Shown here: positions 1 through 7,304 of the stretch, piece by piece
Position numbering within the stretch: position 1 is the first letter of the stretch
How the letters are laid out: the number at the start of each line of letters is the position of its first letter
NCBI GenBank assembly: GCA_020342025.1
Contig: CP070840.1
Location: 1,585,712-1,595,453, forward strand
Source: Deltaproteobacteria bacterium
GTDB taxonomy: Bacteria > Desulfobacterota > DSM-4660 > Desulfatiglandales > HGW-15
Length of the DNA: 9,742 bases
Direction of reading: 5' to 3'
Program-made: the position numbers and the translations under genes
The notes under the pieces: generated by a model
Databases searched by the model: none
What the model was told of the DNA's origin: nothing
The model's input: only the letters and a program-made list of their open reading frames with translations

Positions 1-917
1 CCGTCCCAGCTTATGCAGCCGATGCCCCGACCCGAGTTGTTCCCCTCGTTCATTTTGAGAAGCGCTAAGACCTCTTTGGCCCGGGGATTCCCCTGCCTGA
101 TCATTCTCAGATAGAGGTAGGGCCCGTCCGCGTGATTATCCACGGTCAGAACCTCTTTAGCCATGCCCCGATCATGCAGATCCTTGGTCCTGTCCATAAT
201 CAAATCCACCACTTTTCTGGTCTCGGCATGATCCAGGTCTTGGTCGATCAAATCGGACCCCCGCCCCGCATAGACAAGGTGGTAAAAACAGACCCTCGGT
301 ATATTCGACGCCTCAAGGAGATGGAAAATCTGGGATACCTCACCCACATTCATGTGATTTATGGTGAACCGAAGCCCAACCTTGAGCCCGGCATCTTGAC
401 AGTTCCTTATGCCTTTCATGGCCTCACTGAAAGCGCCCTTTTTGCCGCGAAACCGATCATTGATCGCCTCCATGCCATCTAAACTGACACCCACGTAGGA
501 AAGGCCTACACTTTTCAGTTCCTTTGCTTTTTCTTGGGTGATGAGGGTTCCATTGGTGGATATGACGGCCCTCATGCCCTTGGCCACGGCATACCTGGCC
601 AGTTCTACCAGATCAGGGCGGACCAGAGGCTCGCCACCAGAAAAAAGAAGGACCGGTACCCCGAACTGTGCCAGGTCATCAATCATGGTTTTGGCCTGCT
701 CGGTGGTCAACTCCGTTTCACGGCTTCGAGCCACAGCATGGGCATAGCAGTGGATACATTTTAAGTTGCATGCCCGGGTCACGTTCCAGACCACCACCGG
801 CTTCTTATCCGCAGAGAACTGGAGCAGATGCGAGGGCAAATCACCTGACCGTCTTCCATAACGAAGCGCATCAGAGGGCTCTACCGTCCCACAATAGAGT
901 TTTGAGATGCCTATCAT
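1..917 (-). CDS. ahbC: AhbC-like radical SAM enzyme (12,18-didecarboxysiroheme deacetylase), 5' part
   Basis: The first 305 codons are visible and the frame is open to the window edge, so the gene is truncated by the window, not broken. The start is the ATG at 917-915, preceded by a modest Shine-Dalgarno-like GGGATGAG. The N terminus MIGISKLYCGTVEPSDALRY is, from memory, typical of AhbC. The radical SAM cluster motif CxxxCxxC is at C50, C54 and C57 (ACNLKCIHCYA), followed by GGEP at 94-97, which contacts SAM. The last residues seen (GRGIGCISWD) start the C-terminal part, where C301 is probably the first ligand of an auxiliary iron-sulfur cluster. In the established Ahb pathway AhbC removes acetate side chains from 12,18-didecarboxysiroheme to give iron-coproporphyrin III, which AhbD turns into heme. 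The NirJ branch of heme d1 synthesis is a close relative and the main alternative. The ClpX-like gene lies 77 bp upstream on the same strand. Confidence 0.88.
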   Translation of the reverse strand, partial: MIGISKLYCGTVEPSDALRYGRRSGDLPSHLLQFSADKKPVVVWNVTRACNLKCIHCYAHAVARSRETELTTEQAKTMIDDLAQFGVPVLLFSGGEPLVRPDLVELARYAVAKGMRAVISTNGTLITQEKAKELKSVGLSYVGVSLDGMEAINDRFRGKKGAFSEAMKGIRNCQDAGLKVGLRFTINHMNVGEVSQIFHLLEASNIPRVCFYHLVYAGRGSDLIDQDLDHAETRKVVDLIMDRTKDLHDRGMAKEVLTVDNHADGPYLYLRMIRQGNPRAKEVLALLKMNEGNNSGRGIGCISWD

Positions 918-938
918 TTTCTCATCCCTACAGGTTTT

Positions 939-954
939 AGTTCTGGTGAGAACT
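939..954. other. Small hairpin in the ahbC leader
   Basis: AGTTCT-GGTG-AGAACT is a perfect 6-bp inverted repeat with a 4-nt loop. It lies between the stop of the ClpX-like gene (995) and the ahbC start (917). There is no T-run after it on either strand, so it is not a convincing intrinsic terminator. It could be a weak RNA structure in the ahbC leader or chance. Confidence 0.3.
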
Positions 955-994
955 CAAAGAAGAGAAGACTTATGAGAGGAAGGGCCGGATCGAA

Positions 995-2803
995 TTAACT
1001 CTCCTTGCTCTCCGAGTGATGGAGATCATATTCTTGCTGATAGTACTTCTTAACAAGCCCGTTGATATACTTTTCCATATCAGTCACAGCCTCTCCACTA
1101 ATGACAAAATCTTCAATGCCCGCTCGATCCCTAACCAATTTGAGGCCGTACTCAAGCTTTTTTACCAGCTTTAGTGCTAAAGACCTGGGTTCTTCCTCGG
1201 TCTCAATGGCTTGACGGATTATCTCATCAACGGCGCTCTCATCAAAAGTGATGTTTGTCTCGAGTTGGTCAAATAGGTTGTCTTCTTCCATTTTGATTTG
1301 CTCCACCATCTGCACGAAATCATTGAACGCCGTATTTATATCACAAATGGTCTTCAGATATATTTCTGCGATTAGCCCAACCCTCTTCTCGTAGAGTTCC
1401 AAGCCAGATGTTTGACGAAAATCCCTTACCCTACTGGCAACAAACGCCTTTATATTCTCCAGCTCTTGCCGGACTCCCCGTTCGAACCTCTCCAATCTCT
1501 TAGGATCATCCGGATTCTGTTTCAGAGATGAAAGTTCCCCTTCAGGGTCACTGACCAGCTCCGGGGTAACCAGAAGTACCTTGATATCTGTGGAGGGAAG
1601 GTTCTTCTCAAAAGGGATAAGGACCTTTTCCATGGCACTCACCAAGCCCCGGGCGCCGGTTTTCTCCTTAGCAGCCATTTCAGCTATCTTGGCCAAGGCC
1701 TCATCCTCAAATTTTATGTCAATTCCATAGGCCCTGAAATCCTGTCTCTTGCTCAGGATGATGGGGTTATTGGGGTTTTTTAGAATTTCCACCAGGTCAT
1801 CTTTGGTCAGTTCGTCAAAGACAACAACCACGGGCAATCGGCCTACGAATTCTGACTCGAATCCAAATTCAATCAAGTCCTGGGCCGCCACCTCTTTCAA
1901 GATCTCCCAGGGCACCTCAGTTGGCCGCACATCCGCTTCAAAGCCTATTCCCTGGCGTTGGAGTCGCTTCTTGATGATTTCAGCCAGTTCACCAAAGGCT
2001 CCACTCATGATAAAAAGGATGTTCCTTGTATTGACCATCTTCTTCTCTTTTTTCCCGGTTCGCCTGTAATGCTCGATGGCCTGTATTTGGGAGACAGGGT
2101 CATGGGGGACCTTTAGGTCCACCTCAGTCTCTTCCATCGGCTTCAGCAGGGCCCGTTGGACCCCTGTCCGGGATACATCATGGCCAATGATATTTCTGGC
2201 AGAGGCTATTTTGTCGATTTCATCTATATAAATGATGCCGTTTTCCGCCAGGTCTATATTATCGTTCGCTTCATACACCAGATCGCGCACCAGATCTTCC
2301 ACATCGCCACCCACGTAGCCGGTCTCACTGAATTTGGTGGCATCACCTTTGACAAAGGGAACCCCCAACTTTTGCGCAATAAGTTTGATGATATAGGTTT
2401 TGCCCACCCCTGTAGGGCCTATCATAAGGACATTGTTCTTTATCATGCCCACGCCCAGGGTCTTCTTTTTCTCAGAATTCTTCTTCAGGTAGTTTATCCT
2501 GTTGAAATGGGTGCAGATCTTTGTGGCCAAAACGGCCTTGGCCTGGTCCTGTTTCACAACGAAGCTATCAAGATAGGCCTCTAACTCTTCAGGTAGCATA
2601 TCGAATGAGGGAACGCCTCTTTTCTTACCTGCCGCTTTTCCCTCGTCGGTGGCTGACTCCTCCCCCTTCGGAAAGATGAAAGGTGAAATAATCTTGATGC
2701 GGTTTCCATATTTCTTGGATAGGTATTCGCTCAGCTCCTTTTCCAGCTCTTTCTGGTCGGGTAGCTTTCCACTCCCCCCCTCATTCACGCCGTCAATTTG
2801 CAT
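995..2803 (-). CDS. ClpX-like AAA+ ATPase with C-terminal extension
   Basis: This 602-residue protein is a probable cytoplasmic protein-unfolding ATPase. Seen motifs are Walker A GPTGVGKT (129-136), pore-1 loop GYVG (162-165), Walker B IIYIDEID (190-197), sensor 1 NILFIMSGAF (261-270), arginine finger in EFVGRLP (R322) and sensor 2 GARGL (R385), all in ClpX order. IGF at 286-288 matches the ClpX tripeptide that docks ClpP. Differences from ClpX (about 420 residues): no four-cysteine zinc domain (only C97 and C487), a longer pore-2 region (about 225-258) without the RKH motif, and some 180 extra C-terminal residues. These comprise a charged helical, probably coiled-coil stretch (about 434-515) and a segment (517-585) resembling the AAA+ small subdomain at 361-420. 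The start ATG has GAGAGG 5 nt upstream. Substrate, adaptor and ClpP partnership are unknown; it is not the canonical clpX. Confidence 0.85.
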   Translation of the reverse strand: MQIDGVNEGGSGKLPDQKELEKELSEYLSKKYGNRIKIISPFIFPKGEESATDEGKAAGKKRGVPSFDMLPEELEAYLDSFVVKQDQAKAVLATKICTHFNRINYLKKNSEKKKTLGVGMIKNNVLMIGPTGVGKTYIIKLIAQKLGVPFVKGDATKFSETGYVGGDVEDLVRDLVYEANDNIDLAENGIIYIDEIDKIASARNIIGHDVSRTGVQRALLKPMEETEVDLKVPHDPVSQIQAIEHYRRTGKKEKKMVNTRNILFIMSGAFGELAEIIKKRLQRQGIGFEADVRPTEVPWEILKEVAAQDLIEFGFESEFVGRLPVVVVFDELTKDDLVEILKNPNNPIILSKRQDFRAYGIDIKFEDEALAKIAEMAAKEKTGARGLVSAMEKVLIPFEKNLPSTDIKVLLVTPELVSDPEGELSSLKQNPDDPKRLERFERGVRQELENIKAFVASRVRDFRQTSGLELYEKRVGLIAEIYLKTICDINTAFNDFVQMVEQIKMEEDNLFDQLETNITFDESAVDEIIRQAIETEEEPRSLALKLVKKLEYGLKLVRDRAGIEDFVISGEAVTDMEKYINGLVKKYYQQEYDLHHSESKES

Positions 2804-2899
2804 GGTTACCTCTCATTCAGGATTTCAAAATGTTGGGTTAGCACTCTTGAAAAATTCAATGAATCCAGCTAAAAAGCCTCATGCTCAATATATGCATCT

Positions 2900-2936
2900 G
2901 GGGTTACCATTTCAACCCCACAACGCGCATGGTAAC
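2900..2936. promoter_or_regulatory. Inverted repeat upstream of the purL promoter (possible operator)
   Basis: GTTACCAT (2903-2910) and ATGGTAAC (2929-2936) are perfect 8-bp inverted arms with an 18-nt spacer. A second pair, GGGGTT (2900-2905) and AACCCC (2914-2919), overlaps the left arm. The right arm ends 3 bp before the -35 hexamer of purL, the usual place for a regulator that acts at the upstream promoter edge. It does not resemble the E. coli PurR box or the Bacillus PurBox. The regulator is unknown. Confidence 0.4.
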
Positions 2937-2939
2937 ATA

Positions 2940-2968
2940 TTGACTCGTTTTGCGTATTCAATTAGAGT
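2940..2968 (+). promoter_or_regulatory. sigma70-type promoter of purLQ
   Basis: TTGACT (2940-2945) and TAGAGT (2963-2968) match the -35 hexamer at five of six and the -10 at four of six positions, with an ideal 17-bp spacer. Transcription would begin near 2975, leaving a leader of about 28 nt before the purL ATG. Confidence 0.6.
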
Positions 2969-2990
2969 ACCTCAAAATCTGAAAAAAAAC

Positions 2991-2996
2991 AAGGAG
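2991..2996 (+). promoter_or_regulatory. Shine-Dalgarno site that sets the purL start
   Basis: AAGGAG lies 6 nt before the ATG at 3003. It decides the start: the same frame is open back to 2649, but that upstream part runs through the opposite-strand ATPase gene and codes for nothing PurL-like. Confidence 0.85.
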
Positions 2997-3002
2997 TCAC
3001 AG

Positions 3003-5996
3003 ATGGCCGCCAGGCTGGAAATAAGGCTCAAAGACCGGTTGATGGATGCAGAAGGGGCGGGCGTAAGAGGCAAAGCAAAGAATTATTTCGCCTTTGAAAT
3101 GGAAGATATTCGTGTGATCCGTGTCCTGACCATAGATGCTGATCTGAATGACCCTCAGTTGGAGATGCTGAGGACCCACATATTTACCAACCCCGTCACG
3201 GAGGAGTCATCCTTTTCACCCATGGCCAAGGCCTTTGACTGGGTCATTTGGATAGGATTCCGGCCTAGCGTCAGAGACACGGCCGGGAGCACAGCGGTGG
3301 AGGCCATTGAGGACTTGTTGAAACTCAAATTCAAGCCTGATGAGGCCGTCTACACCTCCAAGCTTTACGTGATTAAGGGGAAACTCCTCCAGGTGCAGGT
3401 GGAGAAGATCGCCTCTGAGATCCTCGCCAATGACATTATACAACAGTGGAGGATCTATTCCCCCAACGAATGGGATTCCCAGGAGGGCATAGGCATTATT
3501 GTGCCCAAGGTGGTCCTGGATCATAAACCGCAGGTGAGTACCATAGCCATAGGCAGCGATAAAGAATTAAAGAGGATCTCCCTGGATCGTAATCTGGCCT
3601 TACAGGAGAGTGATATCCCTGTTATCCGGCAGTACTTTTTGAGAGAGGACATCCAGGCAGAAAGGAAAAAGCATGGCCTCTCGTTGCCCACTGATGTGGA
3701 ACTGGAATATATCTCTCAGGCCCGCAGCGATCACTGCAACCACAATACCTTCAAAGGACTCTTCAGATACCACGATCTTTCCAATGGCCACAACGAGATC
3801 GTTGATAACCTCTTTAAGACCTGCATTGAAGCCCCGACCCTGAAGATAAAGGAGGAAAGAGATTGGGTCGTCTCGGTTCTCTGGGATAATGCGGGAGTGG
3901 CTCGCTTTCATGATCAGTACTACGACACCATCACGGGTGAGACGCACAACAGTCCTTCCAACATGGAGGCTTATGGCGGGGCCATTACAGGAATCGTTGG
4001 TATTTACCGCGACCCCATGGGGACGGGCAAGGGCTCAAAACTCATCATGGGGCTGTATGGATACTGTGTGGGCCCTCGAGACTACGCAGAGGACCTGAGG
4101 CCACACCTCCATCCGCGACGCCTTCTGGACGGCGTCATTGAGGGCGTGAGAGATGGAGGGAACAAGAGCGGCATTCCCACCCCTTTCGGTCAAGTGCTCT
4201 TTGATGAGAGCTATCTGGGCAAGTGTCTTGTGTTTGTTACAGCTCTGGGAATCATGCCTGCCAAGGTGGACAACCAGTCATCCCATCTTAAGACCACCAC
4301 GCCCGGTGACCTTATTATCATGTCAGGAGGGAGGGTGGGAAAAGACGGTATCCACGGTGTTACGGCGGCCTCGGAGACATACGGCGAATCAACCCCTGCG
4401 GGCCATGTCCAGATCGGAGACCCGTATACGCAGAAGAAGATGCACGATTTTTTATTGGAAGCGAGGGATGAGGGTCTCATTTCTTTCATTACAGATAATG
4501 GAGGAGGAGGGCTTTCTTCTTCTGTGGGGGAATCCTCCCGTTTCAGCAATGGCTGCCGGGTAGATTTGGGCAGGGTCCCCTTGAAGTATGACGGTTTAGA
4601 CCAGTGGGAGATTTGGGTCTCTGAATCCCAGGAACGAATGACCATAGGCGTAAAGCCTGAACACCTGGACCGCTTTATGGAACTCTCTGCAAAACATGCG
4701 GTAGAGAGCACTGTTATTGGGGAGTACAATGATTCCGGCTACCTCAAACTTGATTACAAGGGCAACACCTGTGCCTTTATAAGGGTGGATTTTTTGACCT
4801 CTGATTTTCCCCAATGGGAGTTTGATGCGGAGTGGATCCCGCCAGAGATGAGGGGGCTTAAAGAACCTGTTTTAAGTGAACCCAAAAGATATGGTTCTCT
4901 TCTCAAGGATATGCTTTCTCGTCCTAATCTCTGTTCGAGAAACTGGATCGCTAAACAGTATGATCACGAGGTCCAAGGGGGCAGCATCATCAAGCCCCTG
5001 GTGGGCAGGAGAAGGGATATGGTGAGTGACGCTGTGGTGGTCAGGCCCGTTCTCCACTTAGAAAGAGGGATTGGCGTTGCACAGGCCATAAATCCCCATT
5101 TTTCTCAGATTGATACCTACCACATGAGCGCCCTGACCATTGATGAAGCGGTCAGGAGGGTGCTGGCGGTGGGGTGCGATCCGAACCAGCTGGGGGGCGT
5201 AGACAACTTCTGTTGGCCCACGATCCAGTACGACCCGGCACAAAACCCAGATGGCAAATACAAGGCGGCTCAATTGGTCCGTGCCAACTGGGCCTTAAGG
5301 GACACCTGTCTCGCCTATGGTATACCCCTGTTGTCGGGCAAGGACAGCATGTATATTGATGGCAATTTGGAAGGTCCCTTTGGTGAAAGGCGCAAGGTGT
5401 CAGGATTGCCTACCCTACTTTTCACGGTGTCAGGTATTATTAAGGATATTGGCAAATGCGTAACCATGGACGCCAAGTTCCCTGGCGACCTTGTTTATGT
5501 GTTGGGTGAAACCAGAAATGAGCTTGGCGGTGGCGAGTACTATCAGATGATGGGCGAGGTGGGTCTCCACGTGCCAGAGGTGGATGCCAACGGGCTTTGG
5601 CCCCTCTATCTCTCAATGCACAAGGCGATTCAACAGGGACTCATCTGTTCCGCGCACGCCGTGACAAGAGGGGGGCTGGGCCTTCACTGGGCGTTGGTGG
5701 CCATAGGCGGGGAATTGGGGATGGAAATCCGTCTCGGAGATGTCCGCTCTAGCAACGGCCTCACGAATACTCAAACACTCTTTTCAGAGTCAGCGGGCCG
5801 GTTTATAGTGACGGTTGATCCTGCAAAGCGAGGGGCCTTTGAAGAGATCTTTGATGGCCTGATAATCAGTCATGTAGGTGTTGTAACAGAACCACCCATC
5901 CTTCGTATCAGAGATGCGGAAGGGGCCCCCATCATCGAGGAAGAAATATCCCAGTTGAAGGATTGCTGGAATAGCCCTTTTGGGGGGTTGATATGA
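3003..5996 (+). CDS. purL: Phosphoribosylformylglycinamidine synthase, synthetase subunit (PurL with N-terminal PurS-like repeats)
   Basis: This 997-residue protein catalyses, with PurQ, the ATP- and glutamine-dependent conversion of FGAR to FGAM in purine synthesis. Residues 1-62 and 78-152 look like two diverged PurS units; the second reads well against PurS (ILANDIIQQWRI near 140-151). The first AIRS-type half follows, with SQARSDHCNHNTFKG (H244), ETHNSPS (313-319), RDGGNKSGIPT and NGGGGLSSSVGES. A second AIRS-type half contains QGGSIIKPLVG and LLSGKDSM (about 777-784). It is longer than stand-alone PurL of Gram-positives (about 740) and shorter than the 1300-residue E. coli enzyme, which also includes the glutaminase. 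The usual ETHNHP reads ETHNSP here, which I believe is normal in this PurL branch. The stop overlaps the purQ start. The chosen start gives MAARLEIRL and a good ribosome site. Confidence 0.93.
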   Translation: MAARLEIRLKDRLMDAEGAGVRGKAKNYFAFEMEDIRVIRVLTIDADLNDPQLEMLRTHIFTNPVTEESSFSPMAKAFDWVIWIGFRPSVRDTAGSTAVEAIEDLLKLKFKPDEAVYTSKLYVIKGKLLQVQVEKIASEILANDIIQQWRIYSPNEWDSQEGIGIIVPKVVLDHKPQVSTIAIGSDKELKRISLDRNLALQESDIPVIRQYFLREDIQAERKKHGLSLPTDVELEYISQARSDHCNHNTFKGLFRYHDLSNGHNEIVDNLFKTCIEAPTLKIKEERDWVVSVLWDNAGVARFHDQYYDTITGETHNSPSNMEAYGGAITGIVGIYRDPMGTGKGSKLIMGLYGYCVGPRDYAEDLRPHLHPRRLLDGVIEGVRDGGNKSGIPTPFGQVLFDESYLGKCLVFVTALGIMPAKVDNQSSHLKTTTPGDLIIMSGGRVGKDGIHGVTAASETYGESTPAGHVQIGDPYTQKKMHDFLLEARDEGLISFITDNGGGGLSSSVGESSRFSNGCRVDLGRVPLKYDGLDQWEIWVSESQERMTIGVKPEHLDRFMELSAKHAVESTVIGEYNDSGYLKLDYKGNTCAFIRVDFLTSDFPQWEFDAEWIPPEMRGLKEPVLSEPKRYGSLLKDMLSRPNLCSRNWIAKQYDHEVQGGSIIKPLVGRRRDMVSDAVVVRPVLHLERGIGVAQAINPHFSQIDTYHMSALTIDEAVRRVLAVGCDPNQLGGVDNFCWPTIQYDPAQNPDGKYKAAQLVRANWALRDTCLAYGIPLLSGKDSMYIDGNLEGPFGERRKVSGLPTLLFTVSGIIKDIGKCVTMDAKFPGDLVYVLGETRNELGGGEYYQMMGEVGLHVPEVDANGLWPLYLSMHKAIQQGLICSAHAVTRGGLGLHWALVAIGGELGMEIRLGDVRSSNGLTNTQTLFSESAGRFIVTVDPAKRGAFEEIFDGLIISHVGVVTEPPILRIRDAEGAPIIEEEISQLKDCWNSPFGGLI

Positions 5997-6850
5997 TGCC
6001 TGTTAAAGCGCTGGTGCTCACTGGTTTCGGTTTAAATTGTGATTACGAGACGGATTACTCCCTTAAACTTGCAGGCGCTGAATCCCATAGACTGCATGTG
6101 AACGAGTTGATCCATGCAGGAAAATTCGGCTCCCAGACCTCTCTCGATGATTACCACATCCTTGTCGTTGATGGCGGATTTAGCTGGGGCGATGATCACG
6201 GAGCCGGAGTCCTTTTGGCATCAAAATTAAAGTTTAACATTGGGGAGCAGATCGAGGAATTCATCCAACAGGGCAAATTGATCATTGGGATATGTAATGG
6301 TTTCCAGGTCCTCGTCAACTTAGGTCTCCTTCCCGGGTTTGGAGGAAACTACCAAGAAAGAAGAGTGGCTCTCATTGGTAATGATAGGGGCAATTTTATC
6401 AACGCGTGGGTGAACTTGAAACTAAACCCCAAATCTCCATGCATATTTACGGCCGGGCTATCCCACATGGAATTAACGGTTAGACATGGCGAGGGAAAAT
6501 TTTATGCATCGGATGAAGATATTGATCTTCTTTTTAGGAATGGCCAGGTAGTTATGCAATATGCGGATGAACGGGGTGATGAAGCCAAGGGACAATGGCC
6601 CATGAATCCCAATGGTTCCTTAAGAGACATTGCTGGAATATGTGATCCCACCGGACGCATTTTCGGTCTCATGCCTCACCCAGAGGCGTTCAATCACTAT
6701 ACCAACCATCCGGACTGGACGAGACGCAAAGAGGCCCTTCTGCGTCAGGGGAAAAGCATTGAGTCACAGGAAGGAGAAGGGATTCATATCTTCCGCAATG
6801 CCGTTGAGTACATGAAAAATGCCATTGAAAGTGGCGCGTTGAACGCTTAG
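5993..6850 (+). CDS. purQ: Phosphoribosylformylglycinamidine synthase, glutaminase subunit PurQ
   Basis: This is a class I glutamine amidotransferase of 285 residues that releases ammonia from glutamine for PurL. The nucleophile elbow is GICNGFQ with C101, and the His/Glu pair is in MPHPEAFN (H229, E231). Oxyanion and loop motifs around residues 60-66 (DGGFSWG) and the NPNGS-IAGICDPTGR segment (205-222) fit the family. It is longer than the about 227-residue Bacillus PurQ and resembles the glutaminase end of large PurL enzymes. Its ATG overlaps the purL stop as ATGA, so translation is probably coupled. A second ATG follows directly (5996), so either could initiate. GGGGGG just upstream may serve as ribosome site. 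The gene ends 13 bp from the convergent hsp20 gene with no visible terminator between them. Confidence 0.93.
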   Translation: MMPVKALVLTGFGLNCDYETDYSLKLAGAESHRLHVNELIHAGKFGSQTSLDDYHILVVDGGFSWGDDHGAGVLLASKLKFNIGEQIEEFIQQGKLIIGICNGFQVLVNLGLLPGFGGNYQERRVALIGNDRGNFINAWVNLKLNPKSPCIFTAGLSHMELTVRHGEGKFYASDEDIDLLFRNGQVVMQYADERGDEAKGQWPMNPNGSLRDIAGICDPTGRIFGLMPHPEAFNHYTNHPDWTRRKEALLRQGKSIESQEGEGIHIFRNAVEYMKNAIESGALNA

Positions 6851-6863
6851 AAGACTGCCTTTC

Positions 6864-7274
6864 CTATTCCACCTTCACCGTTACCTTACGAGGAGAAACC
6901 GCTTCAACCTTGGGCAGTCTGAGTCTCAAAACGCCATCCTTCAGGTCCGCCTCAATCTTGGACTGATCGATCATCTCAGACAGAGTAAACTCTCTCAGGT
7001 ATTTCCCCGTATCATATTCTCTCAATACCTCTACTTCGCCTTGGCCTTCGGGCGCCTCTACCTCACCTGCCAAGGTGAGAATATTGTCGCGAAGGTCAAT
7101 GTCGAGATTGTCTGCCTTCACGCCTGGAATGTCTGCCACCAAAGTGATCTCGCGATCTGTCTCAAAGATATCTACCGCCGGGGTAAAGGTAGGTCCTGGT
7201 TTCGTCCTTTCAGCAGGCACAGGCACTGCTCTTTTCTCTTTTGCCTTAAGGGCCTTTGTCTCGATTTCGACCAT
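6864..7274 (-). CDS. Small heat-shock protein, Hsp20/alpha-crystallin family (short N terminus)
   Basis: This 136-residue protein is an ATP-independent holdase that binds unfolding proteins in the cytoplasm. The alpha-crystallin domain spans about 31-123, beginning PAVDIFETDREITLVADIPGV and ending with the signature A-x4-G-V-L (A109, G114, L116) and LRLPKVE. The N-terminal arm is short (about 30 residues, Lys/Pro-rich) and lacks the aromatic WDPF-type segment of its partner. The C terminus has VTV (131-133), a variant of the IxI anchor used for oligomer assembly. AGAGGA lies a few bases before the ATG. It is the second gene of a two-gene hsp20 unit, 30 bp after its neighbour. Paired, unequal Hsp20 proteins are common in this group and may form mixed oligomers; that is inference here. 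Confidence 0.92.
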   Translation of the reverse strand: MVEIETKALKAKEKRAVPVPAERTKPGPTFTPAVDIFETDREITLVADIPGVKADNLDIDLRDNILTLAGEVEAPEGQGEVEVLREYDTGKYLREFTLSEMIDQSKIEADLKDGVLRLRLPKVEAVSPRKVTVKVE

Positions 7275-7304
7275 GATATTTCCTCTTCAACGTGATTTAT
7301 GTTT

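Larger units (their letters stand above)
2804..3002. promoter_or_regulatory. Divergent intergenic region between the ClpX-like gene and purL
   Basis: These 199 bp hold the control signals of two divergent units. Towards purL there is a promoter and ribosome site, listed separately, and an inverted repeat upstream of the promoter. Towards the ClpX-like gene there is GAGAGG near the start codon, and further up the mirrored sequence TTGAA-TTT-TTCAA (2847-2859 read on the minus strand). No clear sigma70 promoter was found for the minus-strand gene. No purine riboswitch could be recognised, and the predicted purL leader is only about 28 nt, too short for one. Confidence 0.6.

Noticed and set aside
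132..940. Several plus-strand frames at the left end
   Set aside because: They are antisense to ahbC, whose conserved motifs lie in one uninterrupted minus-strand frame.
2838..2846. TTAGCACTC, a perfect match to one half of the CIRCE (HrcA) operator
   Set aside because: The partner half GAGTGCTAA is missing at the required 9-bp spacing; the bases there match at only one of nine positions.
2649..3002. Upstream extension of the purL frame by 118 codons
   Set aside because: It overlaps the start of the opposite-strand ATPase gene, crosses the purL promoter and shows no PurL-like sequence; the ATG at 3003 has a good ribosome site.
3939..3959. ETHNSPS in PurL instead of ETHNHP as a possible inactivating change
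   Set aside because: The surrounding motifs are intact and, as I recall, ETHNSPS is the usual form in this PurL branch, so it is not evidence of loss of function.
6851..6863. Bidirectional terminator between purQ and hsp20
   Set aside because: The 13-bp gap and its flanks contain no stem-loop with a T-run.
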